The notes beneath the pieces are model-generated. The model ran no database searches and was not told the origin of the DNA. It was given only the letters and a program-made list of their open reading frames with translations. A stretch of DNA of 64,000 bases from an uncultured Bacteroidales bacterium (GTDB taxonomy: Bacteria; Bacteroidota; Bacteroidia; Bacteroidales; Paludibacteraceae). The position numbers and the translations under genes were made by a program. This document shows, in pieces, positions 36,656 through 43,909 of this stretch (positions are counted from its first letter, which is position 1; every line of letters starts with the position of its first letter). Location: NCBI GenBank assembly GCA_902779705.1, contig CACZCR010000001.1:124001-188000 (forward strand). Reading direction: 5' to 3'.

Positions 36656-36686
36656 TTGCTTATGTCAAAAAAAAGCAGTAATTTTG
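36656..36686 (+). promoter_or_regulatory. Promoter of the small secreted protein gene
   Basis: TTGCTTATGTC from 36656 and -7 box TAATTTTG at 36679-36686 (23 nt start to start). From 36661 it matches the tRNA-Ser(GGA) promoter almost base for base over the A run and -7 box, which predicts strong, separate expression of this gene from the rest of the pectin locus. Confidence 0.75.
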
Positions 36687-36746
36687 TGCAGATTTTGTAA
36701 AATAAAATTGATAAATAAACAATATTAACTTAAAATTTGTATTATT

Positions 36747-37445
36747 ATGAAGAAATTTTTCCTCTTTGCAGCTGCTATTGCAACTGCTATGACAATGAAC
36801 GCTAAGGTGCTGGATTTGACAGCTACCGGTACCGCAATTGGAGATTGGACTGTAGGTGAAGCTACTTTGAACTCTGATGAATCGAATCCTGAAGGCGGTA
36901 AGTATGTTTATGATATTAAGGCAGAAGTTGCTAGTGAGAGCTATATTACAGCTGAGCCGAACGTAGTATTCCAGATTAAGAATACTTCGGATAAGAAGAA
37001 GGCATTTGTTGTATATCCGGGTAAGTGCTATGAGTTCGGTGGCAAGAACGGTGTCCTGATTGTCAAGAATACCAATCCTGGTGATAAGATTGTTTTGACC
37101 GCAGCTGCTAAGGGAAGTACCGCTGGTGACTTTACAGATGCTGCCGGAACATATCCGAAGAATGCTGTAGCTGTTTCGTCAGACCTTACTTTGCCGGCTA
37201 AGGGTAGCGAAGGTGCAGACGAGCAAGGCTATGTTTGGAAAGAGATTGAGTACACCTCCCTTGGTGGAACTGTAGAAATTAAGGAGTTCAAGGGTGGTTA
37301 TCGTATCAACAAGATCCAAGTAGGTGCAAGTCAAGGTATTGATAATACTAAGGCTGGCCAGAAGGCTGTTAAGATTTTCGAGAACGGCCAGTTGGTTATC
37401 ATTAAGAATGGTGTTAAATACAACGCTATTGGTGTTCAGCTCTAA
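36747..37445 (+). CDS. Small secreted protein of unknown function in the pectin locus
   Basis: A 232-residue protein with a signal peptide (MKKFFLFAAAIATAMTMNA). The body is beta-rich with alternating small residues, and no enzyme motif is visible. The last ~35 residues (GIDNT near 197, then KIFENGQLVIIKNGVKYNAIG) resemble the short C-terminal segment ending many Bacteroidales secreted proteins, similar to the end of T9SS sorting domains but much shorter. It is expressed from its own strong-looking promoter and is followed by a terminator. It could be a carbohydrate-binding or surface protein; I do not recognise its family. Confidence 0.7.
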   Translation: MKKFFLFAAAIATAMTMNAKVLDLTATGTAIGDWTVGEATLNSDESNPEGGKYVYDIKAEVASESYITAEPNVVFQIKNTSDKKKAFVVYPGKCYEFGGKNGVLIVKNTNPGDKIVLTAAAKGSTAGDFTDAAGTYPKNAVAVSSDLTLPAKGSEGADEQGYVWKEIEYTSLGGTVEIKEFKGGYRINKIQVGASQGIDNTKAGQKAVKIFENGQLVIIKNGVKYNAIGVQL

Positions 37446-37465
37446 TTTCTGAGTCATCTATACTG

Positions 37466-37496
37466 AATCGGCGGGGCGAAAGCTCCGCCGATTTTT
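37466..37496 (+). terminator. Intrinsic terminator ending the pectin locus
   Basis: A stem of about 12 pairs (AATCGGCGGGGC, loop GAAA, GCTCCGCCGATT) closed by a T run, 20 bases after the stop of the small secreted protein. Confidence 0.88.
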
Positions 37497-37503
37497 AAAA
37501 ATT

Positions 37504-37899
37504 ATGGCACAAAAGCATATTATACCTTTTCAGTGGGCGCAGTATCGTAACGGCGAGATTGTGTATGATGCCGAGGCACAGGTGACATTGACTGATCAGC
37601 AGTTGCTGCATGTGGCAGAGTATATCCGTAAAGGATATAACTCTTGTATGGTGGAGGATTTGCCAGACGGCATATATGATATGTTTGAGGATGCTGCTCA
37701 CGGGGCATTGACAGAAGCGATACATGCGGGTAGAACTGTTTATGAGGAGAATGATGAGTTTGCTCCGCAGATGGATTTGCCGTTGCCGTTGTTACGTCTT
37801 CTGCCGAAGAAGGTGTTGGCGTTGTTGGATTCGGAAGATTTGTTTGCGTTCTATGAAGTGGGCTCATGGGAAGAATTGTTTGCTCAATATCTTGATTAA
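37504..37899 (+). CDS. Conserved-looking hypothetical protein
   Basis: A 131-residue acidic, soluble protein without signal peptide or membrane segment. It begins MAQKHIIPFQWAQYRNGEIV. A helical middle (DQQLLHVAEYIRKGY, DGIYDMFEDAAHGALTEAI) and a Leu-rich segment (~93-107) are visible. I recognise no family. The stop overlaps the ATG of the following TPR gene by one base, so the two are probably made together. The ATG lies only 8 bases after the terminator, so its promoter must overlap that terminator or readthrough must occur. Confidence 0.7.
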   Translation: MAQKHIIPFQWAQYRNGEIVYDAEAQVTLTDQQLLHVAEYIRKGYNSCMVEDLPDGIYDMFEDAAHGALTEAIHAGRTVYEENDEFAPQMDLPLPLLRLLPKKVLALLDSEDLFAFYEVGSWEELFAQYLD

Positions 37900-38282
37900 T
37901 GAGGTTTTGTCGTCGCTATATATTGCTTTTGTTTTGTCTGTGCACTTTGTGCGGAAAGGCGAATGATAAGCCTTTTGTAGAACCTATACCTGATTTTATA
38001 GACTATTTGATGGCGGACGAAGAATATCAGTTGGTTGTTCGTCTAACATCTGAAGAGTTGACCCGCCACCCGAAGAATGGTCGTCTTTATTCTCAACGTG
38101 CGGTGGCGTATATTCAGTTGGAAGAGATTGATTTGGCTATAGCCGATGTGACGAAAGCGATACGGTATCATGAGACGGCTGATAAGCCTTTGTCGGAGTT
38201 GTATCGTATTCGTGCTATCTTGTACGAATATACCAATCAAGCTCGCCGTGCGCAACGCGATTATCGTCGTGCTGCGCAGTAG
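37899..38282 (+). CDS. Small exported TPR-like protein
   Basis: A 127-residue protein with a short signal peptide (~1-22, ILLLFCLCTLCGKA) and about two tetratricopeptide-like helical hairpins (YQLVVRLTSEELTRHPKNGRL; AVAYIQLEEIDLAIADVTKA; YRIRAILYEYTNQARRAQRDY). TPRs mediate protein-protein contacts; the partner is unknown. It is coupled to the upstream gene by a TAATG overlap. It lies just before the division cluster but is separated from mraZ by 235 bases carrying regulatory sequence. Confidence 0.7.
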   Translation: MRFCRRYILLLFCLCTLCGKANDKPFVEPIPDFIDYLMADEEYQLVVRLTSEELTRHPKNGRLYSQRAVAYIQLEEIDLAIADVTKAIRYHETADKPLSELYRIRAILYEYTNQARRAQRDYRRAAQ

Positions 38283-38294
38283 GATGTTTTTTTT

Positions 38295-38317
38295 TGCCAT
38301 AAATGTTCGTTATGGCA
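38295..38317. repeat. Perfect 8-bp inverted repeat after the TPR gene
   Basis: TGCCATAA, 7-base spacer, TTATGGCA. A T run precedes rather than follows the stem on the plus strand, so it does not look like an ordinary terminator for either strand. It might be an operator or a weak transcript end. Confidence 0.6.
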
Positions 38318-38326
38318 TATTTACTC

Positions 38327-38341
38327 CCCACTTTTTACCAC
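38327..38341 (-). promoter_or_regulatory. Possible second pair of MraZ-like boxes, inverted
   Basis: On the minus strand the sequence reads GTGGT-5-GTGGG, the same 10-base period as the pair in front of mraZ but with one mismatch and about 110 bases further upstream. Function is inferred only from this similarity. Confidence 0.4.
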
Positions 38342-38436
38342 TTTGTTAATAACTTTTGTAACTCGCATAAAATGTGTGAGTTAATTCATGTTGTTATTGT
38401 TAATAACTTGTTTATATCTTTTTAGAAAAATTTTTT

Positions 38437-38451
38437 GTGGGGAAAAGTGGG
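38437..38451 (+). promoter_or_regulatory. MraZ operator boxes
   Basis: Two direct GTGGG boxes (38437-38441 and 38447-38451) separated by five bases (GAAAA). This fits the GTGGG-type boxes at 10-base period known to bind MraZ in front of E. coli mraZ. They overlap the -33 region of the mraZ promoter, so bound MraZ should repress its own operon. The binding is inferred from the motif. Confidence 0.7.
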
Positions 38452-38471
38452 GAAATATCAAATATTTTTTG

Positions 38472-38479
38472 TAACTTTG
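38472..38479 (+). promoter_or_regulatory. -7 box of the division and cell-wall operon
   Basis: TAACTTTG, 39 bases before the mraZ GTG start. The usual -33 position is occupied by GTGGG boxes in place of TTGCGTAT. Confidence 0.65.
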
Positions 38480-38517
38480 CACCCGAATTTGATAGTATAA
38501 TCCTAAATATCGGTATT

Positions 38518-38985
38518 GTGAGTACGTTTATAGGAAATATTGAGGCCAAGTTGGATGACAAGGGACGTATCTTTGTTCCGGCGGTGTATCGTAAGATATT
38601 GGCGGAGGATGAGTCTAAGCGCATTGTAATGCGTCGAGATACGGATAACGAGTGTTTGATGTTTTATCCGGAGTCGGTGTGGAATGAGAAGGTGGAGCAA
38701 TTGCGCCGCACGTTAGATGAGTGGGATCCGGAGGATCAGTTGATATTGATGCAGTTTATGTCTGACGCCGAATATCTGGAGTTGGACGGGCAAGGCCGTA
38801 TATTGTTGCAGAAGAAGAATCTGGAGGTGATAGGTGCGCAGCAAGATGTTTTGTTTGTAGGTATGCTGAATCGCTTTGCGTTGTGGGCTCCGGAGGTGTT
38901 TGCTAATAAGCGGTTGAGCCAGAGTGAGCTGGCTGCAAGGTTGAGAGCTAAGATGCAGCGCCCGGTAATAAATGGTGAGAAGTGA
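38518..38985 (+). CDS. mraZ: Transcriptional regulator MraZ
   Basis: A 155-residue DNA-binding regulator at the head of the division and cell-wall cluster, made of two AbrB-like MraZ repeats: FIGNIEAKLDDKGRIFVPAVYRK (~5-26) and LELDGQGRILLQKKNLEVIG (~86-105), each holding the DxKGR/DxQGR core. The longest open frame begins upstream at 38437, but that lies before the -7 box at 38472; a GTG at 38518 gives the expected N-terminus and is used here. MraZ forms a ring and binds GTGGG boxes; such boxes lie in its own promoter. Confidence 0.88.
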   Translation: MSTFIGNIEAKLDDKGRIFVPAVYRKILAEDESKRIVMRRDTDNECLMFYPESVWNEKVEQLRRTLDEWDPEDQLILMQFMSDAEYLELDGQGRILLQKKNLEVIGAQQDVLFVGMLNRFALWAPEVFANKRLSQSELAARLRAKMQRPVINGEK

Positions 38986-39002
38986 GTGGGATGAGAGTGG
39001 GT

Positions 39003-39058
39003 AAAGAACTAAATAAGAACTAAAGAACAACTAAATAAGAACTAAAGAAGAACTAAAG
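39003..39058 (+). repeat. Degenerate tandem repeat between mraZ and rsmH
   Basis: Five imperfect copies of a 10-12-base unit (aagaactaaa / taagaactaaa / gaacaactaaa) fill the space after mraZ. Just before it, GTGGG occurs twice (38986-38990 and 38997-39001) with a six-base gap. No coding frame. Confidence 0.7.
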
Positions 39059-39109
39059 ATTTGTAGGGCCGGACATGTAGTTGAAAAGGGTTTAAAGAGG
39101 GGTTTTAGG

Positions 39110-40192
39110 ATGGAGGAAGTATATCACATACCAGCATTGTTGAAGCAGACGATAGAAGGTTTGGCGATCAAGCCTGACGGGTTGTATGTGGATGCGACCT
39201 TTGGTGGCGGCGGACATAGTCGTGCAATATTGCAGCGGATGGGAGAGGCTGCCGGATCCCCTGGGGAGAGATCTATAGGAGGAGTGTCTAGAGTGGGTAA
39301 GAGAGGTCGCTTGTTTTCGTTTGATCAGGATATGGATGCTTATGAGAATGAGTTGGCGAAAGGTGAAGGGGATACAGCGAAGGCAGAAGAGGGAATGGCG
39401 AAAGGTAAAGGGGATACAGCGAAGGCAGAAGGGGGAATGGCGAAAGGTGAAGGACAGATGGCGAAAGGTGAAGGGGAGATTGTGTTGCATGAAGATGAGC
39501 GTTGGCAGTTTGTGCATTCAAACTTTAGGTACTTGAAGCGCTGGATGGATTATTACGGCGTGGAACAGGTGGATGGCGTGTTGGCGGATTTGGGTGTTAG
39601 TTTTCATCATTTTGATTGTCCGGAGCGTGGTTTTAGTTTTCGTTTCTCAGCGCCATTGGATATGCGAATGAATGTTCGTCAAAAGCAAACGGCAGCTGAT
39701 GTAGTGAACAGTTATGACGAGGAGTCCCTCGCGCGCGTGTTATATTTATATGGAGAGTTGAAGAATGCGCGCGGAGTGGCAAAGAATATCTGTAAGGCAC
39801 GTTTGCAGCGTTCGATTTTGCGTACAGAGGACTTGGTGTCCGCTTCGCGTATTCCGGCAGAGAAGAGTAAGGAGCTGGCGCGATTGTTTCAAGCTGTTCG
39901 CATAGAGGTTAATGACGAGATGGGTGCGTTGCGTGAGATGCTGATGGCCGCGAAGGATGTACTCCGTCCCGGTGGGAGGATAGCGATATTGACGTATCAT
40001 TCGTTAGAGGACCGGTTGGTGAAGAATTTCTTCCGTTCGGGCAATTTGGAAGGGGAGATAGAAAAAGATTTTTACGGGAATGTGTTGAGCCCGTTCAAAG
40101 TGATAGAGAAAGGATTGACGGCCGATGCCGACGAGGTGGCACGTAATCCTCGCAGTCGCTCAGCTAAGCTGCGCGTGGCGGAACGGATATAG
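39110..40192 (+). CDS. rsmH: 16S rRNA m4C1402 methyltransferase with minisatellite insert
   Basis: SAM-dependent N4-methylation of C1402 in 16S rRNA. The 360-residue protein has the RsmH signature: YHIPALLKQTIEGL and YVDATFGGGGHSRAIL (SAM site, ~28-44), FSFDQDMDAYENE (~70), VLADLGVSFHHFDCPERGFSFR (~160), the MNVRQKQTAADVVN segment, ILTYHSLEDRLVKNFF and RNPRSRSAKLRVAER at the end. It is about 50-60 residues longer than usual. The excess lies in a short Gly/Ser/Arg insert (~46-64) and in six 7-residue repeats (~83-124, AKGEGDT/AKAEEGM type) encoded by a 21-bp minisatellite at 39355-39480. Both sit in surface loops around the SAM-binding fold, so activity may be kept. It is followed by ftsL after 3 bases. 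Confidence 0.92.
   Translation: MEEVYHIPALLKQTIEGLAIKPDGLYVDATFGGGGHSRAILQRMGEAAGSPGERSIGGVSRVGKRGRLFSFDQDMDAYENELAKGEGDTAKAEEGMAKGKGDTAKAEGGMAKGEGQMAKGEGEIVLHEDERWQFVHSNFRYLKRWMDYYGVEQVDGVLADLGVSFHHFDCPERGFSFRFSAPLDMRMNVRQKQTAADVVNSYDEESLARVLYLYGELKNARGVAKNICKARLQRSILRTEDLVSASRIPAEKSKELARLFQAVRIEVNDEMGALREMLMAAKDVLRPGGRIAILTYHSLEDRLVKNFFRSGNLEGEIEKDFYGNVLSPFKVIEKGLTADADEVARNPRSRSAKLRVAERI
39355..39480 (+). repeat. Coding minisatellite: six 21-bp units in rsmH
   Basis: Two 42-bp copies start at 39355 and 39397, followed by two 21-bp half copies at 39439 and 39460. Each 42-bp unit is itself two related 21-bp halves, giving six units. All keep the reading frame. Units look like ggcgaaaggtgaaggggata plus one base. 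Confidence 0.9.
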
Positions 40193-40195
40193 AAG

Positions 40196-40528
40196 ATGAA
40201 GATCAGTAAGCAACATATAAAGAGTCTTCTCAACGGAGATTTGTTCCGTACAGAAGCTATCCGCAAGCAGTATCCTCTGTTGGGATTGGTGGCTGTGCTG
40301 ACTATGGTGTATATATTGGCCGATTATCATGCAATTGATCAACAGAAACAGATTATTCAGATGCGTCGTCAGATTAATGAGTCGCGCTTTGAGTATCTGT
40401 CCATCTATACGGAGTTGGTGCGTGTGTCGCGTCAAACGGTCGTGATAGAGCAATTGGAAGAGAAGGGTAGCTCGTTGGAAATGAATATGCGTCCGCTTAT
40501 CGAAATAGACAATCCGAGCCATGAATGA
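40196..40528 (+). CDS. FtsL-like cell division protein
   Basis: A 110-residue bitopic membrane protein: short cytoplasmic N-terminus, one membrane segment (~27-43, PLLGLVAVLTMVYILADY), then a periplasmic coiled-coil-like helix (~48-95). Position between rsmH and ftsI, size and topology match FtsL of the FtsQLB divisome subcomplex, which controls septal peptidoglycan synthesis. FtsL sequences diverge strongly, so the call rests on context and layout. The end overlaps ftsI by 8 bases. Confidence 0.75.
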   Translation: MKISKQHIKSLLNGDLFRTEAIRKQYPLLGLVAVLTMVYILADYHAIDQQKQIIQMRRQINESRFEYLSIYTELVRVSRQTVVIEQLEEKGSSLEMNMRPLIEIDNPSHE

Positions 40529-42416
40529 TCAACAAAATACGATATTGCGTTTTGCCTTCATCTTTTTGATGTTGACGTTGGCTTTTATAGCTGTGATAGT
40601 CAAGATTGTGGTTGTTCAGACGAAGACTGAAGAGCGTGAGCGTTGGGCTATTGCGGAGCAGATCCAGGATGAAAATACCACAGAGATAGAACCTGTGCGG
40701 GGTAATATATTTGACTGTAATGGACAGTTGATGGCCAGTTCGATCCCTCAGTATAATCTGTTTATGGATCCGCTGGCAGATGCCTTATGTAATGAGCCAG
40801 GTGTTTTTAAGCATGGCAAGAAAAAAGGACAGCATTTTGGCAAGGATACGTTGTATTACAACAATATAGATACGCTTTGTGCAGTATTGAGTAATGTACT
40901 CAAATGGAAGACGAAGGATGAGTATAGAGCGTATATAGACGAGGCTCGAGTAAAGGGGGCGGATGGTAAGGTGTTTCGCCGTTTGCCGCTCAATGATGGG
41001 CCGGTGAGCTATATTCAGTATGTTCGTATACAGTCTCTGCCTTTTGTAGCCAAGGCGGATAATAATCCGTATAAGAACGGTTTGATCTGGGAGCCTTTGA
41101 ACCGAAGAACTCATCCGTTTGGCAACTTGGCTTTTCGTACGATAGGAACTAATGGTAGGACTGAAGGTGGCGGATTGTCAGGTTTGGAGTGTAAGTACGA
41201 TTCTTTTTTGCGTGGAGTACCCGGTTTGGGTGAGATTATCCATGTGAACAAACGCAAGGAAGTGAAAGTGATGGTAGAGCCTATAAATGGCGCGGATATT
41301 ATCACAACGATAGATGCTAATCTGCAGGATATAGTGGAGAAGGAGTTACGTGGTCCGGTGGAGGACTATGGAGCTAATTGGGGTTGCTGTCTGTTGATGG
41401 ATGTTCATACAGGTGAGATCAAGGCTGTGGCTAACTTGGAACAGTATGAAGGTAAGTATTCGGAGCGTAAGAACCGTGCATTTTATCGTGTAGAGCCGGG
41501 CTCTACGTTTAAAACGGTTTCTTTGTTGGCCGCGTTGGATGACAAACGTGTATCGCTCAATACGATGGTGTCTGTAACCAGTCAGCCTTGGGTGTATCGA
41601 ACGGAGAAGAGTAAGCACGTAGACTCGCATAAGATGGATGCAACTATTACGATGCGTCAGGCATTGGCTGTGTCGAGTAATATAGCGATGGCTAAGATGG
41701 TAACGTCAGCGTATCATGGCAGTGCGCGTGAGTTTGTGGATAAGGTGCAGACGATGGGATTGAGAGATACGCTGGATAGTGATATACCAGGATCTCATAA
41801 GCCTTTGATTGAGGTGCCCAAAGATGTAGTGACTATATCCAAGATGGCATATGGCTATACAGTGGAACTTAGTCCTGTTCAGATAGCGGCTTTCTATGCG
41901 GCTATAGCGAACGGCGGTAAGTTGATGCGTCCGATGTTGGTGCGCGAGTTGTTGCAGGATGGTAAGGTGATTCGGCATATTCAGCCTCAGGTAGTGCGTG
42001 AGCAGATGTGCTCTAAAGAGGCGATAGCTGATGTGCGTAAGGCATTGCATGATGTGGTGTGGGATAACCAGTTTGGCACAGCCAGTTTTCAGGGCGGTAA
42101 TCGTCATGCGCAAAGTGACTTGGTACATATAGCGGGCAAGACTGGTACAGCTCAGTTGCATTTGCCCGGTGGAGGATATTCGAGTGATCATCACCGTTTC
42201 AGTTTTGTGGGCTATTTTCCGGAAGAGGATCCGCAGTATGTGTGTATGTGCGTGATAGAGGATCCTAAGTATCGGGAGGACTTGATACCGCACACGATTA
42301 ACGCTCCTCGCGGATGTGCTGTGGTGGTTCGCAAAGTAGCAGAGAAGACAATGGCCTATACGGGCTGTTATACGATAACGAACAAAGGATTGGAACTTCA
42401 TAAACGTGTAAAATAA
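40521..42416 (+). CDS. ftsI: Septal penicillin-binding transpeptidase FtsI (PBP3)
   Basis: Class B PBP, 631 residues: N-terminal membrane anchor (~10-30), pedestal domain (EPVRGNIFDCNGQLMASS at ~57) and transpeptidase domain with the SxxK nucleophile in EPGSTFKTVS (~327), the SSN motif (~387) and the AGKTGTAQ motif (~541). It crosslinks septal peptidoglycan with FtsW, encoded downstream. Many Bacteroides homologues carry a C-terminal PASTA domain; this protein ends soon after the transpeptidase domain and shows no PASTA-like segment. Confidence 0.92.
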   Translation: MNDQQNTILRFAFIFLMLTLAFIAVIVKIVVVQTKTEERERWAIAEQIQDENTTEIEPVRGNIFDCNGQLMASSIPQYNLFMDPLADALCNEPGVFKHGKKKGQHFGKDTLYYNNIDTLCAVLSNVLKWKTKDEYRAYIDEARVKGADGKVFRRLPLNDGPVSYIQYVRIQSLPFVAKADNNPYKNGLIWEPLNRRTHPFGNLAFRTIGTNGRTEGGGLSGLECKYDSFLRGVPGLGEIIHVNKRKEVKVMVEPINGADIITTIDANLQDIVEKELRGPVEDYGANWGCCLLMDVHTGEIKAVANLEQYEGKYSERKNRAFYRVEPGSTFKTVSLLAALDDKRVSLNTMVSVTSQPWVYRTEKSKHVDSHKMDATITMRQALAVSSNIAMAKMVTSAYHGSAREFVDKVQTMGLRDTLDSDIPGSHKPLIEVPKDVVTISKMAYGYTVELSPVQIAAFYAAIANGGKLMRPMLVRELLQDGKVIRHIQPQVVREQMCSKEAIADVRKALHDVVWDNQFGTASFQGGNRHAQSDLVHIAGKTGTAQLHLPGGGYSSDHHRFSFVGYFPEEDPQYVCMCVIEDPKYREDLIPHTINAPRGCAVVVRKVAEKTMAYTGCYTITNKGLELHKRVK

Positions 42417-42422
42417 ATAACT

Positions 42423-43883
42423 ATGAACCTGTCTATATTAGCAGATGTAATTGCTCCTGTACGTGTGTCAGGTAGTTTGGATAAGGAGATCACGTCTATC
42501 ACTTTTGATTCCCGTAAGGTGGAGTATGGGACACTGTTTGTGGCGCAAGTAGGCACGGCTGTGGATGGGCACACGTTCATCGATAAGTGTGTGCAACAAG
42601 GTGCTGCGGCTGTGGTATTGAGTGACGAAAAGTATATGCAAACCTCTTCACCAGAGGATGGGGTAACTTATATACTGGTGAAGGATACCGACAAAGCTCT
42701 AGGATTGATTGCTTCGGAGTGGTTCGGCCGTCCGTCAGAGAAGTTGACTTTAGTAGGCGTGACCGGTACGAATGGTAAGACCACTATAGCGACGTTGCTA
42801 TATAAGTTAGTGCGCCAGATGGGTCACAAAGTGGGCTTGCTGTCAACGGTGTGCAACTATATTGAGGACGAGGCTGTTCCTGCTACTCATACCACCCCAG
42901 ATGCCATTGAGCTGAACGGACTTTTGGCACGGATGGTGAATGCGGGATGTGAGTATGCGTTTATGGAAGTGTCGAGTCATGCTATAGCCCAACAACGTGT
43001 GGCAGGATTGGATTTTGATGGCGCATTGTTTACGAACTTGACCCGTGATCATATTGATTATCACAAGACTTTTGATAACTATCGTGATACGAAGAAACGT
43101 CTGTTCGATGGGTTGAAGAAGACTGCTTTTGCGATTACCAATAAGGATGACAAGAATGGACTAGTGATGACTCAAAATTGTCAAGCACGTGTGACGGCTT
43201 ATTCAACTCGCACATTGGCTGACTATAAGGGTCAGATTCTGGAAGAGGGCTTTGATGGAATGTTGTTGCAAGTGAATGGTCAGGAAGTGTTTGTGCCGCT
43301 GGTAGGACGATTTAATGTAAGCAATTTGCTGTGTATTTATGGTGCGGCGGTTCAATTGGGTTTTGAGCCGATGGATATATTGCGTGTGCTCTCCACTTTG
43401 AAGCCGGTGAATGGTCGTTTTGAGACGATACATAGTGCTAAGGGTTGGACCGCAATTGTCGACTATGCGCATACTCCTGACGCGGTGGATAATGTGATAC
43501 AGACTATTCGTGAGATTAAGAAAGAGGGCGCTAAACTGATTACAGTTGTAGGATGCGGAGGAAATAGAGATAAAGGAAAGCGTCCGATGATGGCTCAGAT
43601 TGCCAAGCGCGGCAGTGAACAACTGATACTGACCTCTGATAATCCGCGTGACGAGGAACCGATGGATATACTCAAGGATATGACTGACGGTTTGACGGAA
43701 GAGGAGTTGCGTTCGACATTGGTTATTGAAGACCGTGCGGCCGCTATTCAGACAGCTTGTACGTTGGCTCAGAAAGGCGATGTGATATTGATTGCCGGGA
43801 AGGGCCATGAAGATTATCAGATTATCAAGGGAGTTAAGCACCATTTTGATGATCACGAAGTGGTTCGGAAATTCGCTAAATAG
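42423..43883 (+). CDS. murE: UDP-MurNAc-L-Ala-D-Glu: meso-diaminopimelate ligase
   Basis: Cytoplasmic ATP-dependent Mur ligase adding the third residue of the peptidoglycan stem, 486 residues. N-terminal UDP-binding domain (ITFDSRKVEYGTLFVA), central ATP site GVTGTNGKTTIATLLY (~113), HTTPDAIELNG (UDP-sugar/peptide site), TNLTRDHIDYHKT, and C-terminal VDYAHTPDAVDNV. The sequence TSDNPRDEEP (~400) holds the DNPR motif used by MurE enzymes that select meso-diaminopimelate, so the wall is predicted to be DAP-type, in agreement with the OmpA domain encoded at 5590. It starts 6 bases after ftsI. Confidence 0.95.
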   Translation: MNLSILADVIAPVRVSGSLDKEITSITFDSRKVEYGTLFVAQVGTAVDGHTFIDKCVQQGAAAVVLSDEKYMQTSSPEDGVTYILVKDTDKALGLIASEWFGRPSEKLTLVGVTGTNGKTTIATLLYKLVRQMGHKVGLLSTVCNYIEDEAVPATHTTPDAIELNGLLARMVNAGCEYAFMEVSSHAIAQQRVAGLDFDGALFTNLTRDHIDYHKTFDNYRDTKKRLFDGLKKTAFAITNKDDKNGLVMTQNCQARVTAYSTRTLADYKGQILEEGFDGMLLQVNGQEVFVPLVGRFNVSNLLCIYGAAVQLGFEPMDILRVLSTLKPVNGRFETIHSAKGWTAIVDYAHTPDAVDNVIQTIREIKKEGAKLITVVGCGGNRDKGKRPMMAQIAKRGSEQLILTSDNPRDEEPMDILKDMTDGLTEEELRSTLVIEDRAAAIQTACTLAQKGDVILIAGKGHEDYQIIKGVKHHFDDHEVVRKFAK

Positions 43884-43909
43884 TAAATTGAAAATAAATA
43901 AGAGATAGT

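Noticed and set aside
38295-38317. Intrinsic terminator after the TPR gene
   Set aside because: The stem is perfect but the T run comes before it on the plus strand, and an A run follows on the minus strand.
38437-38517. Longer MraZ from an ATG at 38437
   Set aside because: That ATG would precede the -7 box and fall in the GTGGG operator boxes; the family N-terminus fits the GTG at 38518.
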